Origin: Amycolatopsis thailandensis
GTDB lineage: Bacteria > Actinomycetota > Actinomycetes > Mycobacteriales > Pseudonocardiaceae
DNA length: 64,000 nucleotides
Assembly: GCF_002234405.1 (NCBI RefSeq)
Contig: NZ_NMQT01000025.1
Span: 21,525 to 85,524, forward strand
Direction: 5' to 3'
The notes beneath the pieces are model-generated. The model saw nothing but the letters and a program-made list of their open reading frames with translations, made no database searches and was not told the origin of the DNA. Within the stretch, counting starts at the first letter, position 1, and every line of letters starts with the position of its first letter. This document shows, in pieces, positions 62,403 to 64,000 of this stretch. Position numbers and translations under genes: made by a program.

Positions 62403-64000
62403 TCAGGCGAGGGGGTGGGGCAGCAGGAGTTCGGTGTTCTGGTCTTGGGCGGTACCGACGGCGCCGAGCGAGGCGTGGATGTCGTTGTACGAGAACTCCC
62501 GGTACAGCGACGCAAGCGCTTGCGTCGAGGTGTCCGAGTACGACGCCTCGTACGGTGCCTCCGCCTCGATCAGCGTCGTGAACAGCGAAAGCGTGCCGTC
62601 GGCGTTGTCGGCGACCTCGATGATCCGCGCGTGCTGCGGGAAGTCGATGTGCGACGCGGTGTTGATCTCCCAGAAGCCCTGCTTCGCCGTCTTGCCCGGG
62701 TGCGGGGTGATCTTGTTGTGGTGCGTGTGCCCGTTGACCCACGCCAGCACGTTCGGGAACCGGTTCAGCAGCGAGACGAACGTGTCGCCGTTGAGCCGCG
62801 GCTCCAGCGGGTGCCGCGCGTCCGGGAGGACGTTGCCCATGGTGTCGCTGGTGTGGTGGCTGAACAGGATGAACAGCTCGTCCGTCACGTTCTTCGTGAC
62901 CTTGCGCCCGAAGAAGTCGTAGTACGTCGAGCTGTTGCGCTTGAGCGTGTTCTCCACCCAGGTGAACTGCCCGAGCCCGATCGACCCGTCGGCGAGACCG
63001 GCCATCGTCGTGGTGTCGAGGCTGATGCCGACGACGCCCGGCGCGATGCGGAAGGTGTAGTACACGTTCCGTCCGTCGGCGTTGTTCCCGCTGAACCCGT
63101 GGCCGACCGGGCCGGGTCCGGTGTTGGCGGTGTCGAGGTGATGCTGCACGAACTCCGCGGTGCTGAACGGCCGCCGTCGCTCGTCCGGGGTGATCTCGCG
63201 GATCGTGCCCGAACCGCCGAACAGTTCCGTGATCGGGACGCCGGAGCCAGAGCCGATCGCCTTGGCGAGCTTCCGCGACGTCGTCTCGTCCTTGCCGATC
63301 ACCTTGAAGCGGCCGGTGTACCAGGCGTCCATCCCCGGCAGATCCGGCACGGTGCCGACGATGCTGTCGTCGTGGTTGCCGAAGGTGCAGAACCACGGGA
63401 CGTCGAGACCGGGCGAGGTGAAGGTGTTCGACGCCGCGCCGAGCAGGCCGGGTAGCTGCGGGAAGCCCTTTTTCGTGTACGCGTCGTCCAGCGGCTTGCC
63501 GGGATTCCAGTAGTGCGAAGACCCGGACGTCTGGACGCCTTCGTGCGTGTTCGGGTCGCCGGACGTGGGGTTCACCGTGCCGCCGTTGAGCACCTTGAGG
63601 AACCATTCGAGCTCGATCAGCTCGTGGTTGTCGGTGTTGTCGCCGGTGGTGACCATGAAATCGATCGCCCGTCCGGTGAACGGGCCCGCCTTGAGGCTGT
63701 TCACGCGCTCCACCAGCGCCGTCGTCGCGACCGGGCCGAGCGTCTCCTGCGGCCGGTGCGCCGAGCCGACGAACGGGTGCAGGTACTCGAACCGCGCCGG
63801 GCTTTCGGCGTCGGTGAAGTGCAGGTCGGTGAACTGCGCGAACGAGGCCATCGCGCGGCGCCGGTCGTCGCGGCCGGACTTCGGCGCGGCGAGATCGCCC
63901 CGGACCACGAGCGGCCAGCCGGGGCCCGCGGTCAGCCGCGTGTAGTTCGGACCGCTCTTCAGCGGGGCCGCCGCGGATTCCAGCGTGGTGCCCGCGGTGC
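62403..64000 (-). CDS. Metallophosphoesterase, PPA1498/TIGR03767 type (5' end beyond window)
   Basis: At least 532 residues, open to the right edge. Metal motifs: FTDLHFTD, TTGDNTDNHELI, FGNHDD, LFSHHTSD and NGHTHHNKI, in family order. Matches the secreted metallophosphoesterase group usually carrying a Tat signal, which would lie outside the window. Phosphatase or phosphodiesterase on a small substrate is inferred. The start of the open frame at 63908 (a GTG) is not the real start, since the frame continues with protein-like sequence to 64000. Confidence 0.9.
   Translation of the reverse strand, partial: TAGTTLESAAAPLKSGPNYTRLTAGPGWPLVVRGDLAAPKSGRDDRRRAMASFAQFTDLHFTDAESPARFEYLHPFVGSAHRPQETLGPVATTALVERVNSLKAGPFTGRAIDFMVTTGDNTDNHELIELEWFLKVLNGGTVNPTSGDPNTHEGVQTSGSSHYWNPGKPLDDAYTKKGFPQLPGLLGAASNTFTSPGLDVPWFCTFGNHDDSIVGTVPDLPGMDAWYTGRFKVIGKDETTSRKLAKAIGSGSGVPITELFGGSGTIREITPDERRRPFSTAEFVQHHLDTANTGPGPVGHGFSGNNADGRNVYYTFRIAPGVVGISLDTTTMAGLADGSIGLGQFTWVENTLKRNSSTYYDFFGRKVTKNVTDELFILFSHHTSDTMGNVLPDARHPLEPRLNGDTFVSLLNRFPNVLAWVNGHTHHNKITPHPGKTAKQGFWEINTASHIDFPQHARIIEVADNADGTLSLFTTLIEAEAPYEASYSDTSTQALASLYREFSYNDIHASLGAVGTAQDQNTELLLPHPLA
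62508..62527. promoter_or_regulatory. 20-bp perfect palindrome inside the metallophosphoesterase gene
   Basis: CGACGCAAGCGCTTGCGTCG is fully self-complementary. The centre GCAAGCGCTTGC resembles LacI-family operators. It lies in coding sequence near the gene's 3' end, with no LacI-type gene nearby. Confidence 0.3.

Overview
The window is chromosomal DNA from a very GC-rich actinobacterium. Dense four-base start/stop overlaps, GTG starts, an EphD-type hydrolase-dehydrogenase fusion, a Cvn-type conservon, a urease cluster without ureE and many TetR-controlled lipid genes fit the Pseudonocardiaceae, most likely Amycolatopsis or a close relative. The taxon is an inference from gene content. I see no rRNA, tRNA, CRISPR array, prophage or transposase, and most genes are ordinary core or semi-core metabolism.

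Layout. 1-5170: a two-component system (kinase cut by the window edge) divergent from a lipoprotein plus MacA/MacB-like efflux operon; both promoters carry the same 11-bp-phased TAAGCG repeats. 5263-8533: a GT87 glycosyltransferase, serC and two small proteins. 8530-14075: a minus-strand run made of a TetR regulator, a drug-type ABC exporter, a second two-component system and a penicillin-binding-protein-like hydrolase. 14330-18171: an MFS transporter, the EphD-like fusion and its TetR regulator. 18223-24076: citrate synthase 2 and ureABCFGD. 24145-25951: secreted lipase and TetR regulator. 26019-32844: an SsuABC/NrtABC-type ABC transporter running directly into cvnABCD. 33234-38651: a small secreted protein, pdxH, an MFS exporter, a lipoprotein and an amino acid permease. 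38655-43317: two tandem metallo-beta-lactamase-fold hydrolases with a TetR regulator, a solitary AbiEi-like antitoxin and an acyl-CoA ligase. 43370-52697: epimerase, GNAT, amidohydrolase, Uma2 nuclease, acyl-CoA dehydrogenase/TetR pair, PfkB kinase, main citrate synthase and DNA photolyase. 52752-56352: a six-gene XRE regulator, membrane protein and NatAB operon. 56472-60290: glpD, TetR and an AGPS-like FAD enzyme. 60268-64000: a GGCT-like protein, a C39-family secreted protein and a metallophosphoesterase cut by the window edge.

The most unusual content lies between the genes. At least twelve long, often perfect inverted repeats fall into a few sequence families: GTCCTCTGGATGCGGT, GAAGGSSSCCTTCAT, GAGGGGTCCCC and CCCCAATGTGGCATTGGGG. 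They sit at gene ends, mostly between convergent genes, and repeatedly supply the stop codon or last residues of the upstream gene. Two further repeat types are 21-bp-period arrays in opposing orientation (1083-1503, with a separate fragment at 46119) and a 4 x 30 bp degenerate tandem array (35113-35232). Several clean operator palindromes, and a recurring pattern of a -10 box 6-8 nt before the start codon (leaderless transcripts), are also recorded.
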